The notes under the pieces are model-generated. The model had not been told where the DNA came from, did no database searches, and saw only the letters and a list, made by a program, of their open reading frames with translations. Source: Seongchinamella sediminis (GTDB lineage: Bacteria; Pseudomonadota; Gammaproteobacteria; Pseudomonadales; Halieaceae). Taken from it: DNA of 64,000 nt. Position numbers and translations under genes: made by a program. Below, piece after piece: positions 10,468 through 19,248 of the stretch (position 1 is the stretch's first letter; every line of letters starts with the position of its first letter). The stretch is taken from assembly GCF_003457605.1 (NCBI RefSeq), contig NZ_QRAN01000006.1, positions 62,001 through 126,000 of the forward strand. The letters run 5' to 3'.

Positions 10468-13400
10468 ATGATCTGGGAAAGCCTCAAGAAAAACCTGATC
10501 AGCGAACTGAAGAAGCGCATCGACAAACACACCGAGGGTGACGAGCGCGCCTCGCTGAATAACCTGGCTGATGATTTTTACCGCCGTTTCGCCGCCGAGG
10601 ACCTGCGCGGCCGCTCGGTGGAGAATCTCTACGGTTGCCTGCACTACCTGCTGCGCTTCATGCGTGAAGGGCTTGGAGAGCAGCCGCACATCGAGTTTTT
10701 TAACCCGGAACTGCAAACTCACGGCTGGGAAAGCACCAACACCGTGCTGGCCATCCACTGCCGCGGTATTCCATTCGTCACCGCCTCTGTGCGCGGTGAA
10801 ATCAACCGCCGCGGCCTGCCTATCCACATCATCGCCAGTTCCAACCTGGAAGTGGCGCGGGACGAGCAGGGAGTGCTGCGCAGGATCCTGTCCGACAGCG
10901 AACAGGAACCGATGGAGAACTCGCAAGAGGCGGTCGTGTATTTTGAGCTGGCCCGGCACTCGCAGCCGGCGGAACTGGACGGGCTGCGCGATACCCTGCT
11001 GGATATCCTCGCCGAGGTCGACATGGTGGTGGCGGACTTCCCGGCCATGAACGAGCAGCTGGAACGCGTGGTGGAGGTGGTAAAGGCCAGCAGCTGCGTC
11101 GACCCGGAGTTGCGCGAGGAGGCCACGGCATTCCTGCTGTGGCTGCGCGAGCAGCACATGACCATGCTGGGCTACGAATACCTGGAGGTTGATTACAGCG
11201 GTACACACCCCACGGTGACGGCCTCCCGCGAGGGCCGGCTGGGTTTGCTGCGCAACCGGGATACCCGCGGCGTGGCCGACCTGGAAGCTGACCTGGCAAA
11301 CATGGGGCGGGACGAGTTGCTGCGCCGGCAGCTGAGTTTTTCCAAGTCCCGGCAGCGCTCCCGGGTTCACCGCCTGACCTATCCGGACTATGTCGAGGTG
11401 CGGGTGTTCGATGAACAGGGCGAGATGGTGGGGCAGCATCGTTTTATCGGTCTCTATACCTCCTCTGTCTACACCATGAATCCCAAGTACATTCCCATCC
11501 TGCGGCGCAAGGTCCAGGCGGTGATGGAAATGTCCGACATGGACTGGGCCGAGCACGAGACCCGGGAACTGGCCCGGGTGCTGGAGCTGTACCCCCGGGA
11601 TGAGCTGTTTCAGTCCAGCAGTGCCGACCTGTACAACACGGTCAACGCCATCAACCGGATTCAGGAGCGTCGCCAGACCCGCCTGTTCGTGCGCCGGGAT
11701 ATCCATGGCAAGTTTGTCAGTTGCATCGTCTATGTGCCGCGTGACCGCTATACCACGGAATTGCGGGAACAGATGGAGTGCATCCTCAGTGAGGCCTTCA
11801 AAGCCGAGGAATCCGAATTCACCACCCATTTCTCCGAATCGATCCTGGTGCGGGTGTACTTCGTGTTGCGCGTGGACCCGGCCCGACCCCTGGATTATGA
11901 CGACACCGAGCTGGAAGACCTGATTGTCCAGGCCACCCTGGCCTGGACCGACCGGTTGCGCAACCGGCTGATCGAAGAGTTTGGCGAGGAGCATGGCAAC
12001 CAGCATGTAAAGCAACTGGGCAACGGTTTTCCCGCCGGTTACCGCGACGATTTCGACCCCCGCATGGCGGTGGCGGATATCAAGAAGATTCTGCGCCTGG
12101 CCCATGGCGAGCGCCTGGCCATGTCCCTGTACCGCACCCTCGAGGACGGCGAGGACATGTTGCGGTTGCGCCTGTACAACGCCGGCACCAGTCTGCCACT
12201 GTCAGATGTGCTGCCGATCCTGGAAAACCTCGGACTGCGGGTGATCAGCGAGCGGCCTTACGGCATCAACGCCCAGAGTGGTGACAAGTACTGGGTGCAG
12301 GAGTTTTCCATGCTTTACAGCCTTGCGGACAAGGTTGATCTGGAGGATGTGAAGGAAGAGTTCGAGGATGCCTTTGCCCGCATCTGGTTTGGCGAGGCGG
12401 AGAGCGACTCGTTCAATCGCCTGCTCATCGGTACCCGCCTGAGCTGGCGCGAAATCGCCCTGCTGCGGGCCTATGCCCGCTACCTGCAGCAGCTCAACTT
12501 CCCCTACAGTGTCGAGTACATAGCCGGCACCATGGCCGATCACCTGCATATCACGGCGCTGATCGTGGAATTGTTCCTCACCCGGTTTTCACCGGTGTTC
12601 GACGGTGACGAGGCCTGGCGCGGCGAGCGCGAACTGGATGTGGAGCAGCGCATACTGGATTCCCTGGAACAGGTCGAGAACCTGGGCCAGGACCGGATAA
12701 TTCGCCAGTACGTGAAACTGGTGAAAGCCACCCTGCGCACCAACTTTTTCCAGCAGGCGGAAGGGGGTGGTCTCAAGCCCTACATCTCCTTCAAGCTCAA
12801 GCCCTCGGCGATCCCCGACATTCCCAAGCCGGTGCCAATGTTCGAGGTCTATGTGTACTCGCCGCGGGTGGAGGGCGTGCATTTGCGCGGCGGCAAGGTT
12901 GCCCGTGGCGGCCTGCGCTGGTCGGACCGCCAGGAAGACTTCCGCACCGAGGTGCTGGGCCTGGTCAAGGCGCAGCAGGTCAAGAATGCGGTCATTGTGC
13001 CGGTGGGCGCCAAGGGCGGTTTTGTGGCCCGCCAGCTCAATCCGCAAATGTCCCGCGACGAGGTCCAGCAGGAGGGCATCGAGTGCTACAAGCTGTTTAT
13101 TCGCGGCCTGCTGGACATCACCGACAATCGCGGCGATGTGTCGATCATTCGTCCGCCCCACGTGGTCGCCAAGGACGAGGACGATCCCTACCTGGTGGTG
13201 GCGGCGGACAAAGGCACCGCCACCTTCTCGGATATTGCCAACAGCCTGTCGGCGGAGTACGACTTCTGGCTCGGAGACGCCTTCGCCTCGGGGGGCAGCG
13301 CCGGTTACGACCACAAGAAAATGGGCATCACCGCCAGGGGTGCCTGGGTCTCGGTGCAGCGTCACTTCCGGGAGATGGGCGTTGATATACAGTCCACCGA

Positions 13401-15345
13401 CTTCAGCGTGGTAGGCATTGGCGACATGGCCGGCGATGTGTTCGGTAACGGCATGCTGTTGTCGGAGCATATCCGGCTGCTGGCGGCCTTCAATCACCTG
13501 CACATATTCGTGGACCCGGACCCCGATGCCGCCGCCAGCTACGCTGAACGCAAGCGCCTGTTCGAGCTGCCGCGGTCGAGTTGGGCTGATTACGCCAGTG
13601 AGCTGATTTCCGCCGGCGGCGGGGTGTTTTCACGGGCGGCCAAGTCGATAGCCATTTCACCGCAAATGCAGCAGCGCTTCGATATCGAGGCCGCCCAGCT
13701 GACCCCCAGTGAGCTGATTGCGCACCTGCTTCAGGCGCGAGTGGACCTGCTGTGGAACGGCGGCATTGGTACTTATGTCAAGGCCTCCAGCGAGAGTCAC
13801 CTCGAGGTCGGCGACAAGGCCAACGATTCCCTGCGGGTAGACGGCCGCGACCTGCGCTGCAAGGTGGTGGGCGAGGGCGGCAACCTGGGCATGACCCAGC
13901 TGGCGAGGGTGGAGTATGGGCTCAACGGCGGCCGTTCAAATACCGATTTTATCGACAACGCCGGCGGGGTGGACTGCTCGGACCACGAGGTCAACATCAA
14001 GATCCTGCTCAACGCCGTGGTGGCCCGGGGTGACATGACCGAGAAGCAGCGCAACGAGTTGCTGGAGGAAATGACCGATAGCGTCGCGCAGCTGGTGTTG
14101 AAGAACAACTACCGGCAGGTACAGGCGATCAGCCTGGTGGAACTGCAGGCCGAGGAGCGCTTTGGCGAATACCGCCGCTTTATCCAGAACATGGAGGAAG
14201 CGGGCCGCATTAACCGTGTTCTGGAGTTCCTGCCCAGCGATGAAGAATTGCTGGAGCGCAAGTCCAGGGGACAGCCGCTGACCCGCCCGGAGCTGTCGGT
14301 GCTGATCTCCTACAGCAAGGCGGTGCTGAAGGAGTACCTGATCGACTCTGACCTGGGCAAGGATCCCCTCCTGCACCAGGCAGTCACCACGGCGTTTCCG
14401 CCGCGGCTGGTGGATGAGTTCGCTGACGAAATACGCAGCCACCGCCTGAACCGGGAAATCATGGCCACCCAGGTGGCCAACGACATCGTCAACCGCATGG
14501 GGCTCAACTACGTGGTGCGCCAGTCAAAAGCGACCGGCGCCTCGGCGGCGGACGTGGCCCGGGCCTACACCACGGTGATGGAGGTGTTCCGGCTGCGCGA
14601 GCTGTGGGAGTGGATCGAACTGCTCGACCACCGGGTTTCCTCGGCAGTGCAGATGGACATGATGCTCAAACTGGTGCGGCTGGTGAAGCGGGCGACCCGC
14701 TGGTTACTGCGCAACCGCCGGCACGAGTTGATGCCGACGCCGCTGGTCGGGGAGTTCAGCGCGGGCCTGGAGCAAATGCGGGCCAACTTTCCCTCCATGC
14801 TGCGCGGCAGTTCGGCGGACCAGTACGAATCTCTCTATGACCATTATCTGCAGGAGGGGGTTGGTGAAGAACTGGCCGACCGGGTTGCCGGTACGCAGCT
14901 GGCCTATACGGCGCTGGGTATCATCCAGGCGGCCGCTGAAACCGAGGCGTCCCTGGAGCACGTCGCCAAACTGTACTTCTTCATGGGTGAACGGCTGGAG
15001 CTGGACTGGTTCAGCGGCCAGATCATGGCCAGCAAGGTGGAAAACGAATGGCAGGCCATGGCCCGCGACACCTACATGGAGGACCTGGAGTGGCAGCAGC
15101 GCACCCTGGCAATGGGCGCGCTCAAGCACCTGGACGCCGAGGGTAACGTGCTGGCCTGCATGCAGCACTGGGAGAAGGAGCAGGAGCCCATGCTGGCCCG
15201 CTGGCAGGCGATGCTGGCGGAACTGCATGCCACGGACGCGCCCGACTTCTCCATGTTTGCGGTGGCCAACCGCGAACTGCTGGACCTGGCCCAGAGCAGC
15301 AGGCGGCAGGTAGATCAGGGCCCGGATGCGGGCCCGGGTAGTTGA
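10468..15345 (+). CDS. gdhB: NAD-specific glutamate dehydrogenase, large (about 180 kDa) type
   Basis: A 1625-residue cytosolic enzyme that deaminates glutamate to 2-oxoglutarate with NAD. Length is typical of the large GDH class known from Streptomyces and Pseudomonas. The N-terminal half is the ACT-like regulatory region. The catalytic core has RGGLRWSDRQEDFRTE (about residue 813 on), the active-site lysine region VPVGAKGGF (K849) and the nucleotide-binding stretch VGIGDMAGDVFG (about 983-993). A helical C-terminal region follows. No strong Shine-Dalgarno precedes the ATG; the 227-base gap to the divergent moxR gene must hold both promoters. A GC-rich inverted repeat (GGGCCC at 15318 and 15330) lies in the last codons. 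Confidence 0.96.
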   Translation: MIWESLKKNLISELKKRIDKHTEGDERASLNNLADDFYRRFAAEDLRGRSVENLYGCLHYLLRFMREGLGEQPHIEFFNPELQTHGWESTNTVLAIHCRGIPFVTASVRGEINRRGLPIHIIASSNLEVARDEQGVLRRILSDSEQEPMENSQEAVVYFELARHSQPAELDGLRDTLLDILAEVDMVVADFPAMNEQLERVVEVVKASSCVDPELREEATAFLLWLREQHMTMLGYEYLEVDYSGTHPTVTASREGRLGLLRNRDTRGVADLEADLANMGRDELLRRQLSFSKSRQRSRVHRLTYPDYVEVRVFDEQGEMVGQHRFIGLYTSSVYTMNPKYIPILRRKVQAVMEMSDMDWAEHETRELARVLELYPRDELFQSSSADLYNTVNAINRIQERRQTRLFVRRDIHGKFVSCIVYVPRDRYTTELREQMECILSEAFKAEESEFTTHFSESILVRVYFVLRVDPARPLDYDDTELEDLIVQATLAWTDRLRNRLIEEFGEEHGNQHVKQLGNGFPAGYRDDFDPRMAVADIKKILRLAHGERLAMSLYRTLEDGEDMLRLRLYNAGTSLPLSDVLPILENLGLRVISERPYGINAQSGDKYWVQEFSMLYSLADKVDLEDVKEEFEDAFARIWFGEAESDSFNRLLIGTRLSWREIALLRAYARYLQQLNFPYSVEYIAGTMADHLHITALIVELFLTRFSPVFDGDEAWRGERELDVEQRILDSLEQVENLGQDRIIRQYVKLVKATLRTNFFQQAEGGGLKPYISFKLKPSAIPDIPKPVPMFEVYVYSPRVEGVHLRGGKVARGGLRWSDRQEDFRTEVLGLVKAQQVKNAVIVPVGAKGGFVARQLNPQMSRDEVQQEGIECYKLFIRGLLDITDNRGDVSIIRPPHVVAKDEDDPYLVVAADKGTATFSDIANSLSAEYDFWLGDAFASGGSAGYDHKKMGITARGAWVSVQRHFREMGVDIQSTDFSVVGIGDMAGDVFGNGMLLSEHIRLLAAFNHLHIFVDPDPDAAASYAERKRLFELPRSSWADYASELISAGGGVFSRAAKSIAISPQMQQRFDIEAAQLTPSELIAHLLQARVDLLWNGGIGTYVKASSESHLEVGDKANDSLRVDGRDLRCKVVGEGGNLGMTQLARVEYGLNGGRSNTDFIDNAGGVDCSDHEVNIKILLNAVVARGDMTEKQRNELLEEMTDSVAQLVLKNNYRQVQAISLVELQAEERFGEYRRFIQNMEEAGRINRVLEFLPSDEELLERKSRGQPLTRPELSVLISYSKAVLKEYLIDSDLGKDPLLHQAVTTAFPPRLVDEFADEIRSHRLNREIMATQVANDIVNRMGLNYVVRQSKATGASAADVARAYTTVMEVFRLRELWEWIELLDHRVSSAVQMDMMLKLVRLVKRATRWLLRNRRHELMPTPLVGEFSAGLEQMRANFPSMLRGSSADQYESLYDHYLQEGVGEELADRVAGTQLAYTALGIIQAAAETEASLEHVAKLYFFMGERLELDWFSGQIMASKVENEWQAMARDTYMEDLEWQQRTLAMGALKHLDAEGNVLACMQHWEKEQEPMLARWQAMLAELHATDAPDFSMFAVANRELLDLAQSSRRQVDQGPDAGPGS

Positions 15346-15349
15346 GGAA

Positions 15350-15553
15350 TCAGAGCGCCCGCATCTTGTGAACGCCAGAGACCCCGGTCAGGCCGTCCCA
15401 CTGGTCGGAGCGGCCCTCCCGCCAGCCGGAAATCCAGTTCTGGCGGTGGGCGTCGTTCTCGTGGGGACAGTAGTCCAGGCTGCGGCCTGAAACGCCCGCC
15501 TGGTAGCCTTTGTCAAATGCCCTGGTGTTCATGTCGCGCTTCTGTCTTCTCAT
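15350..15553 (-). CDS. rmf: Ribosome modulation factor
   Basis: A 67-residue basic protein starting MRRQKRDMNTRAFDKGYQAG, with later GRSLDYCP and QNWISGWREGRSD. These blocks line up with E. coli RMF (55 residues), which pairs 70S ribosomes into inactive 100S dimers in stationary phase. This copy has about a dozen extra residues at the C-terminus. GGAGG lies 9 bases before the ATG. It converges on gdhB with a 4-base gap between stop codons. The upstream leader contains a small hairpin (15596-15613). Confidence 0.93.
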   Translation of the reverse strand: MRRQKRDMNTRAFDKGYQAGVSGRSLDYCPHENDAHRQNWISGWREGRSDQWDGLTGVSGVHKMRAL

Positions 15554-15880
15554 AAAGAATGCCTCCAGTTCAGGCTGTTGCCATGGTCCGGGGCCGCGAG
15601 AATGACCTCTCGCTCACCGCGGACGGTGGTCGATTCGGTATGTTTTTTGCGTGTATTCGGCTTGTTAAAGCGAAGCAATACAACGAAGAGTGTCCGGGGA
15701 CACCAACTCCATGAAACCAGAGCCCCACACACTTGGCCAACAACGATTCGTTCTGAAAGCCGGTTTCCATATAACAAAACTGTCAGGTAACGGAATCTGC
15801 CAAAATCTCCAGCTTTTCTCTGGTCGATCCCGGGGGGCGCTGGTAGGATGATTTGCCCGGAATGAGCATGGGACATACCG
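15554..15880. other. 327-bp intergenic region between rmf and the bactofilin gene
   Basis: No convincing gene is seen here. It must carry the promoters for the divergent rmf (minus) and bactofilin (plus) genes. On the minus strand a weak sigma70-like pair can be read, TTGCTT (15678-15673) and TACACG (15655-15650) with 17 bases between. A 6-bp stem with a 6-base loop lies at 15596-15613 in the rmf leader. On the plus strand a short frame starting ATGAGCATGG just before the bactofilin ATG closes after a few codons. Local base composition is more AT-rich than the flanking genes, as expected for a control region. Confidence 0.5.
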
Positions 15881-16423
15881 ATGTTTGAACGCAATAAGAA
15901 CAAACAGCCGCCAGCGCCCCCGGCGGAGCCGCCGCGCCCCGGCCCCGGCACGACCGCTGCCAGCACTCCGGCCCCCCAGGCCAGCCCCAGTCCGGCAACC
16001 TCAAGGAGCACAGCAATGATTGGACCCAGTATCGAGATCAAAGGCACCGTTACCGGCGACGAAGACCTGCTCATCCAGGGCAGGGTGGAAGGATCCATCG
16101 ACCTCGGCGCGCATGAGGTCACCGTGGGCGAATCCGGCAAGGTGAATGCCGACATCAGCGCGCGCACCGTGCGTATCGATGGCGAGGTCGCCGGGGATGT
16201 TCGCGGCAATGAGAAAGTGCTGATTTCCAAGACCGGCAACGTCCGCGGCAATATCATTGCCCCGCGCATGACCCTGGAGGACGGCGCCATCTTCAAGGGC
16301 TCTATCGATATGGACCCGGGTGATGCCGCCGCAAAGGTCAGCCTGGCCGCCAAGCCCGGCGCCGGCAAGCCAGCAGCGGATGCGGACGCTCCCACCCCGG
16401 AACTGGACCTCAAGAGCGGTTGA
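15881..16423 (+). CDS. Bactofilin family cytoskeletal protein
   Basis: A 180-residue protein with a short, disordered P/A-rich N-terminus, a central beta-helix region built of short repeating hydrophobic strands (ISARTVRIDGEVAGDVRG, VLISKTGNVRGNIIAPRM) and a low-complexity C-terminal tail. This is the bactofilin (DUF583) layout. Bactofilins polymerise without nucleotides at the inner membrane and organise cell-wall or polar machinery. GGGA lies about 7 bases before the ATG. It is followed after 10 bases by a gene of unknown function that is probably co-transcribed. Confidence 0.9.
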   Translation: MFERNKNKQPPAPPAEPPRPGPGTTAASTPAPQASPSPATSRSTAMIGPSIEIKGTVTGDEDLLIQGRVEGSIDLGAHEVTVGESGKVNADISARTVRIDGEVAGDVRGNEKVLISKTGNVRGNIIAPRMTLEDGAIFKGSIDMDPGDAAAKVSLAAKPGAGKPAADADAPTPELDLKSG

Positions 16424-16433
16424 CCCACGCAGC

Positions 16434-17006
16434 ATGAGCGAGCAACAGAGCAGTCAGCTGTTGCCCGGCCTGTTCGAGGGGATCACGGAGGAGCAGCGGA
16501 TCACGGTGCTGCACCTCGGGCCGGTAATGCCCGAGACGGTGGCGTTTTTTTCCGCTTACCGGTGCAAGCTTTACATCAACGACCTGTTCGCCGAGCTGCC
16601 CCTGGTATTCCAGCCCGGGGACGAGCAGACCGTGGCCCAGCGGGTCGCCGGGCTACTGGATATTCCCGCCGGGGTGACATTCGACCTGTGCCTGTTCTGG
16701 GACCTGTTCAACTACCTGGACGAAGCGGGGGTCAGGGCAGTGATGGACTGCCTGCGTGACCGCCTGGCGCCGGGTGCCAGGGCCCACGCGTTCGGGGTCC
16801 ACAATACCCGCGCCGCCCGCCGCGATGGCCGCTATGCCCTGGTTTCCGCGGGGCAGATCTGCGTGCGCCCGCGGGCGCCGGCGCTGCCCTGTTATTCTCC
16901 CCATCCGCAGGCGCGCCTGCAGGAATGCCTCGACGGCTTCGCGGTCAAGCGCTCGGTGTTGCTGGCGGAAAGTCGGCTGGAACTGCTGCTGGCGGCCAGG
17001 AGCTAG
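16434..17006 (+). CDS. Uncharacterised protein, possible degenerate methyltransferase-like fold
   Basis: A 190-residue protein of unknown function, co-directional with the bactofilin gene. It starts MSEQQSSQLLPGLFEG; an earlier in-frame start inside the bactofilin gene was rejected. The central stretch (VLHLGPVMPETVAFF, then FDLCLFWDLFNYLDEAGVRA and a later strand) resembles the strand-helix order and the 'D-x-x-x-x-W-D-L-F-N-Y-L' post-motif seen in class I methyltransferase folds, but there is no glycine-rich SAM motif. The C-terminus has alternating hydrophobic and charged residues. Its stop overlaps the convergent acetyltransferase stop (TAG on one strand, TAG on the other). A functional call is not justified. 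Confidence 0.65.
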   Translation: MSEQQSSQLLPGLFEGITEEQRITVLHLGPVMPETVAFFSAYRCKLYINDLFAELPLVFQPGDEQTVAQRVAGLLDIPAGVTFDLCLFWDLFNYLDEAGVRAVMDCLRDRLAPGARAHAFGVHNTRAARRDGRYALVSAGQICVRPRAPALPCYSPHPQARLQECLDGFAVKRSVLLAESRLELLLAARS

Positions 17007-17500
17007 CCGGCTTCCTGTTCAGTGCGGTACAAGGTCATGCCCCGCGCCTGGTAGTTGGCCAGCGCCCCGGGATGGTCCAGCGAGCAGGTATGTACCCACA
17101 CCCGTTGCACCTCGCCCCAGGCCCAGGCCTGTTCGATGGCGGCGGTCAGCAGTGTGCCGCCCAGGCCCTGGCCGATAAACGCCGGTGTCAGGCCGAAGTA
17201 CTTGATTTCCACTTCATTGCCAGCCTGTTTCTGCAGCTCGAAATAGCCCGCCGGGGAGCCCTCGCTGTAGCCCACCCAGGTGCGCAGGTCGGCTGCCTCG
17301 GCGTAGTCCTGCCACTGCTGCGCTGACCAGCCGAGCTTGTCGTTCCAGTCCCAGGGCCCGCCGACGAACTGGTAGAGGAAACGGTTGAACGGCCACTGTT
17401 TGACCCTGGCCTCGGTAATGGTCAGCCCCGGGGCGTCGCTGCCGGGGAGCAACTGCCCCGGCGCTCGCATCTCCAGGTAGTAAACCGTGGTGGCGGTCAT
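17003..17500 (-). CDS. GNAT family N-acetyltransferase
   Basis: A 165-residue GNAT-fold protein. The acetyl-CoA binding motif A reads LTPAFIGQGLGGTLLTAAIE (Q-x-x-G-x-G type), followed by VWVHTCSLDHPGALANYQ, the region that normally holds the motif B tyrosine. The substrate is unknown. It starts one base after the stop of the acyl-CoA ligase gene, so it is probably translated from the same mRNA. Its stop codon interlocks with the convergent 190-residue gene. Confidence 0.88.
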   Translation of the reverse strand: MTATTVYYLEMRAPGQLLPGSDAPGLTITEARVKQWPFNRFLYQFVGGPWDWNDKLGWSAQQWQDYAEAADLRTWVGYSEGSPAGYFELQKQAGNEVEIKYFGLTPAFIGQGLGGTLLTAAIEQAWAWGEVQRVWVHTCSLDHPGALANYQARGMTLYRTEQEAG

Positions 17501-17501
17501 C

Positions 17502-19169
17502 TCAGTCCTGCCAGATCACCTTCTTGCGTGAGTCGTACCAGGCATCGAGAAAAGGCTCGTAGGCGGCCTCGATGTTGTTGCGCTTGATTTTCAGCGTCGG
17601 GGTGAGGAAATTGTTCTCCACCTGCCAGGGGTCGCGAACAACAGCCAGGAACTGCAGCCTCTCATAATTCTCCACCTGGCTGTTGACCTCGGCCAGCAGC
17701 TTCTCGAAGTGCGCCTCGGCCTTCTCCCGGAACGCGGGATTATCGAACTCGTGGCGCAGGCCCTCTGCCAGCTGCAGGCTGGCATAGCAGGCCGGGCGGC
17801 CGGACCCGGACACGCAGCACTGTTCCACCATGCTGTCGGCGCTGAGCAGGTTTTCCAGCGGCACCGGCGCCACGTACTTGCCCTTGCTGGTCTTGAACAA
17901 CTCCTTCACCCGGCCGGTAATGCGCAGCAGGCCGTCCTCGTAAACGCCCCGGTCGCCGGTCTTGAAGAACCCGTCCTCGGTCATTACCTCGGCAGTCAGC
18001 TCCGGCGCCTTGTAATAACCCATCATGAGTCCCGGGGATTTGATCTCGATTTCACCGACCTCCGAAATCCGGCACTCGACGCCCTCGGCGGGCGCACCCA
18101 CCGTGCCCGGGGCGCGCTGCCCTTCAGTCGACATATGCGAGTAGGCGAAGTCCTCGGTCATGCCGTAGCCTTCCATGATGTGCAGGCCGAGCTTGTCATA
18201 CCAGCGGATCAGGTCGGCGGGAATCGGTGCCGAGCCGCTGGCGGCGATACGCACGCTGCCCAGCCCGAGGCCGTCCAGTACTTTTTTGCGGATGACGTTG
18301 TTGACGAAGGGGATTTTCAGCAGCAGGTTGAGTTTCTCTTCCGGGAATTTCTGGAACACCCCGGACTGGAACTTCAGCCACAGTCGCGGCACGCTGACAA
18401 ACAGCGTTGGCCTGGCCCGGCGCAGGTCCTCGAGGAAGGTATCGAGCTCCTCGGCGAAATACACGTGAATGCCCTGGTAAATGGCCCCGGCTTCCAGCAG
18501 CGCCCGCTCCATGACGTGAGCCAGCGGCAGGTAGGACAGGGCGCGGTCAGATTCGTTGATATTCAGCACTCGACCCTGCAGGTAGGCCGGTGTGGAAACA
18601 GAGCCGAAGGAGTGGGCAACCCCCTTGGGTTTGCCGGTGCTGCCGGAGGTATAGCAGATCAGTGCCCGCTGGCCGGCGGGCCAGACCGGCTCCTCGCTGA
18701 TCGGCTCATGGCGGGCGATGACGTCGTCCCATTGGTCGAAGTCGTTGGGCGGCGCCAGCGGCAGGGCGATCCCGGGCATGTCCTGGGGCACGCCTTCCTG
18801 CATGTGCTCCCAGTCATCCAGCTTGCCGACAAACAGCAGTTTGGCCTCGGAGTGGTCCAGGATGTAGGCCACGGTCTCGGCGTTGAGCGTGGGGTAGAGC
18901 GCCACGGTACAGTGGCCCGCCATCCAGATCGCCAACTCGGCAATCACGAAGTGGGCGCAGTTCTTGGAGATCATGGCAATGTTGCTGTTGGCCGGTAATC
19001 CCAGGGAATTTATGTGCGCGGCCATGCGTCGCGCCTGGTCCATGGTCTTGCCCCAGCTGTAATCTATGGCTTCGCCGTTGACCGGCTGGGTCAGGAAGAT
19101 CTTTTCCGGGTGGGCTTTTTCGCGTGCGAATGCCGCCTGCAGTACCAGTTTGTCAGGAACGATGCTCAT
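17502..19169 (-). CDS. AMP-binding long-chain acyl-CoA synthetase-like enzyme
   Basis: A 555-residue adenylate-forming enzyme that activates a carboxylic acid with ATP and CoA. The P-loop-like motif is CYTSGSTGKPKGVAHSF; further motifs are EGYGMTED and TGDRGVYEDGLLRITGRVKE, and a C-terminal linker typical of eukaryote-like long-chain acyl-CoA synthetases follows. The substrate cannot be read from sequence. AAGGATTGAG ends 1-2 bases before the ATG at 19169, a usable ribosome site. It is first in a two-gene unit with the acetyltransferase; a 79-base gap separates it from glcF. Confidence 0.9.
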   Translation of the reverse strand: MSIVPDKLVLQAAFAREKAHPEKIFLTQPVNGEAIDYSWGKTMDQARRMAAHINSLGLPANSNIAMISKNCAHFVIAELAIWMAGHCTVALYPTLNAETVAYILDHSEAKLLFVGKLDDWEHMQEGVPQDMPGIALPLAPPNDFDQWDDVIARHEPISEEPVWPAGQRALICYTSGSTGKPKGVAHSFGSVSTPAYLQGRVLNINESDRALSYLPLAHVMERALLEAGAIYQGIHVYFAEELDTFLEDLRRARPTLFVSVPRLWLKFQSGVFQKFPEEKLNLLLKIPFVNNVIRKKVLDGLGLGSVRIAASGSAPIPADLIRWYDKLGLHIMEGYGMTEDFAYSHMSTEGQRAPGTVGAPAEGVECRISEVGEIEIKSPGLMMGYYKAPELTAEVMTEDGFFKTGDRGVYEDGLLRITGRVKELFKTSKGKYVAPVPLENLLSADSMVEQCCVSGSGRPACYASLQLAEGLRHEFDNPAFREKAEAHFEKLLAEVNSQVENYERLQFLAVVRDPWQVENNFLTPTLKIKRNNIEAAYEPFLDAWYDSRKKVIWQD

Positions 19170-19248
19170 GTCTCAATCCTTTGTTTTTAGTTAGCACGAT
19201 GATGACAGTATAGCGGGCCCGGAGGCAACGAATTGGCCATTTCCCCGC

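Noticed and set aside
10408-12105. 565-codon minus-strand frame opposite gdhB
   Set aside because: No recognisable domain and fully overlaps the well-supported gdhB.
15318-15335. GGGCCC pair at the end of gdhB as a terminator
   Set aside because: It lies inside the last codons, has no T-run, and a competing CCCG/CGGG pairing makes it ambiguous.
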